From: Alphaproteobacteria bacterium
GTDB lineage: Bacteria; Pseudomonadota; Alphaproteobacteria; CBDBCS01; JAHZLG01
Direction of reading: 5' to 3'
Assembly (NCBI GenBank): GCA_022599995.1
Contig: JAHZLG010000095.1
Span: 1-6,018, forward strand
DNA: 6,018 nt
The position numbers were made by a program, and so were the translations under genes. How positions within the stretch are numbered: the stretch's first letter is position 1; every line of letters starts with the position of its first letter. This document shows positions 4,817 to 6,018 of this stretch, piece by piece. The notes under the pieces are model-generated. The model was not told where the DNA came from. It saw only the letters and a list, made by a program, of their open reading frames with translations, and searched no databases.

Positions 4817-4920
4817 TGACATATATGCTGGTGAGCGATGGTGACACAGTGAGGGTGGTTGCCCGCCCGCTCCCGCCGCATTCTTTCTCTTCTGCTGCAA
4901 AGTGTTGTTGGCCTCCTGCT

Positions 4921-6018
4921 ATGACTCGTTCTGTTGTAACCCGCTTTGCGCCAAGCCCGACGGGGTATCTCCATATAGGGGGGGCTCGCACCGCCCTGTA
5001 TAACCTGCTCTATGCCCGCCACAGGAACGGCAAATTCCTGCTGCGGATCGAGGATACCGATCAAAGCAGGCACATCGAAGACGCGGTGACCGCGATACGT
5101 GATGGGTTGTTGTGGCTCGGCATCGAATGGGACGAAGAACACCGGCAATCCGCCGCACGGCAAAAACACCAAGCCGAGGCCGAACGACTGGTTGCTGAAG
5201 GCAAAGCCTATCGTTGCTACACAACCCCCGAGGAAATGACCGCCATCAAGGCAAGTCACCCCAAACGGCGCGCCGTGAGTCCCTTCCGCCCTGCCGCCGG
5301 CACAAGTGCAAGTACGACGCAAGCCGCCGATACGCAGACAGGAAGCTACGTCATCCGTCTGATTACCCCCGAGCACGGACACACGACCCTCGATGACCTT
5401 GTCCAAGGGGCGGTTACCCTGAACAATGAAGACATTGACGACTTCGTCTTGCTCAGGAGCGATGGCACGCCAACCTATATGCACGCGGTGGTCGTGGATG
5501 ACAATGCCAGTGGCGTAACGACCATCATTCGCGGCGACGACCATCTTGTGAACGGGGTCAAGCATCAATTGCTCTACGAGGCACTCGGCTATGCCCTGCC
5601 CGAATTTGCCCATATCCCGCTGATTCACGCCGAGGATGGCACGAAACTCTCCAAACGCCACGGAGCTGTGGGAATCGAGCAATTCCAAGCGCAGGGCTAC
5701 CTGCCCGAGGCCATCGTGAACTGGCTGATGCGCATGGGGTGGGGATACGGCGACCGCGAAATGTTCAGCCTCGCCGATGCCAGTGCCCTGTTCGCCATCG
5801 CCGACGTCGGCAAATCCCCCGCACGGCTTGATTACGCGAAACTCAATAGCTTCAACTGCCACTACATCCGGGAACGGCTGGGGCACGATAGGCTCAGCTT
5901 GGTCGCACTGGTTCGGCAACACACCGCAGATGCTGTCTCCGACGAGCAGATCGATGCTGCGCTCGAGCTGATTACCCCGCGCCACCAAACGATCAACGGA
6001 ATCGGCGACGAGATTACC
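4921..6018 (+). CDS. gltX: Glutamyl-tRNA synthetase, 5' part (runs off window end)
   Basis: The frame from ATG 4921 stays open for 366 codons to the last base, so only the C-terminal anticodon-binding part (about 100 or more residues) is missing. It is a class I aminoacyl-tRNA synthetase that charges tRNA with glutamate in the cytoplasm. The N-terminus MTRSVVTRFAPSPTGYLHIG carries the HIGH-type motif (HIGG, 18-21). LLRIEDTDQSR (40-50), GDDHLVNGVKHQ in the Rossmann fold, and TKLSKRHG with the KMSKS-type motif KLSKR at 242-246 follow. The YRCYTTPEE segment (97-105) lacks the Cys/His zinc site of the E. coli enzyme, as in many alphaproteobacterial GluRS. A Ser/Thr/Ala-rich stretch (about 125-141) loosens the zinc-knuckle region. 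No strong Shine-Dalgarno precedes the ATG, but the start fits the family N-terminus. Alphaproteobacteria often have two gltX copies; I cannot say which this is. Confidence 0.93.
   Translation, partial: MTRSVVTRFAPSPTGYLHIGGARTALYNLLYARHRNGKFLLRIEDTDQSRHIEDAVTAIRDGLLWLGIEWDEEHRQSAARQKHQAEAERLVAEGKAYRCYTTPEEMTAIKASHPKRRAVSPFRPAAGTSASTTQAADTQTGSYVIRLITPEHGHTTLDDLVQGAVTLNNEDIDDFVLLRSDGTPTYMHAVVVDDNASGVTTIIRGDDHLVNGVKHQLLYEALGYALPEFAHIPLIHAEDGTKLSKRHGAVGIEQFQAQGYLPEAIVNWLMRMGWGYGDREMFSLADASALFAIADVGKSPARLDYAKLNSFNCHYIRERLGHDRLSLVALVRQHTADAVSDEQIDAALELITPRHQTINGIGDEIT

Larger units (their letters stand above)
4526..4920. other. 395-base gene-free spacer before gltX, built largely of tandem repeats
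   Basis: Three separate tandem repeats fill much of this spacer: the rest of the 40-bp duplication, a 14-bp near-duplication at 4605-4632, and three 35-bp units at 4662-4766. Short frames on both strands cross them, but their translations only mirror the repeats. From about 4781 the sequence becomes more AT-rich with a possible promoter (4788-4816), followed by about 100 bases of C/T-rich leader to the gltX ATG. No tRNA or other known RNA was recognised and no intrinsic terminator with a T-run is visible. Confidence 0.6.

Noticed and set aside
4810..5988. 392-codon open frame on the minus strand
   Set aside because: It is exactly antisense to gltX, whose HIGG, GDDH and KLSKR motifs are read in order on the + strand. 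The minus translation resembles no family and is a shadow of GC-rich coding sequence.

Overview
The window looks like a stretch of chromosome from a moderately GC-rich alphaproteobacterium. The evidence is the gene set: a phaA-phaB pair for polyhydroxybutyrate, lipA followed by a COQ10/RatA-family gene with a 4-base overlap, a cinA-type gene nearby, and a zinc-site-free GluRS of the KLSKR type. I lean towards Rhodospirillales or acetic-acid-bacteria-like lineages, but that is inference and I cannot name a species. All recognisable genes are on the + strand.

Layout: (1) 2-235, the 3' end of a CinA/PncC-like NMN amidohydrolase. (2) 236-601, a leader with several inverted repeats, a TGC-rich patch, a candidate promoter, a perfect 25-bp tandem duplication and a clear Shine-Dalgarno. 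(3) 602-1780, phaA, acetyl-CoA acetyltransferase. (4) 1781-1993, a spacer mostly occupied by a heptanucleotide tandem array. (5) 1994-2716, phaB, acetoacetyl-CoA reductase. (6) 2717-2966, a G-rich spacer without a gene I can support. (7) 2967-3938, lipA, lipoyl synthase. (8) 3935-4525, a COQ10/RatA START-domain gene with a repeat-bearing insertion. (9) 4526-4920, a spacer of short tandem duplications, including three 35-bp units, with a weak promoter candidate. (10) 4921-6018, the 5' part of gltX (glutamyl-tRNA synthetase), running off the window.

PhaA condenses two acetyl-CoA and PhaB reduces the product to 3-hydroxybutyryl-CoA, the monomer for PHB synthase (not in this window). LipA makes the lipoyl cofactor of pyruvate and 2-oxoglutarate dehydrogenases, and the COQ10-like protein probably serves quinone-dependent respiration; both belong to central energy metabolism. 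GltX is a housekeeping translation enzyme.

I see no new defence, mobile or biosynthetic system. What stands out is the density of unrelated tandem repeats (units of 7, 14, 18, 25, 35 and about 40 bp), nearly all in spacers and one expanded in frame inside a gene. Other points are a TGC-rich palindrome upstream of phaA resembling PhaR-type operators, and two unusual residues at conserved positions (Asp106 in PhaB, His305 in LipA).
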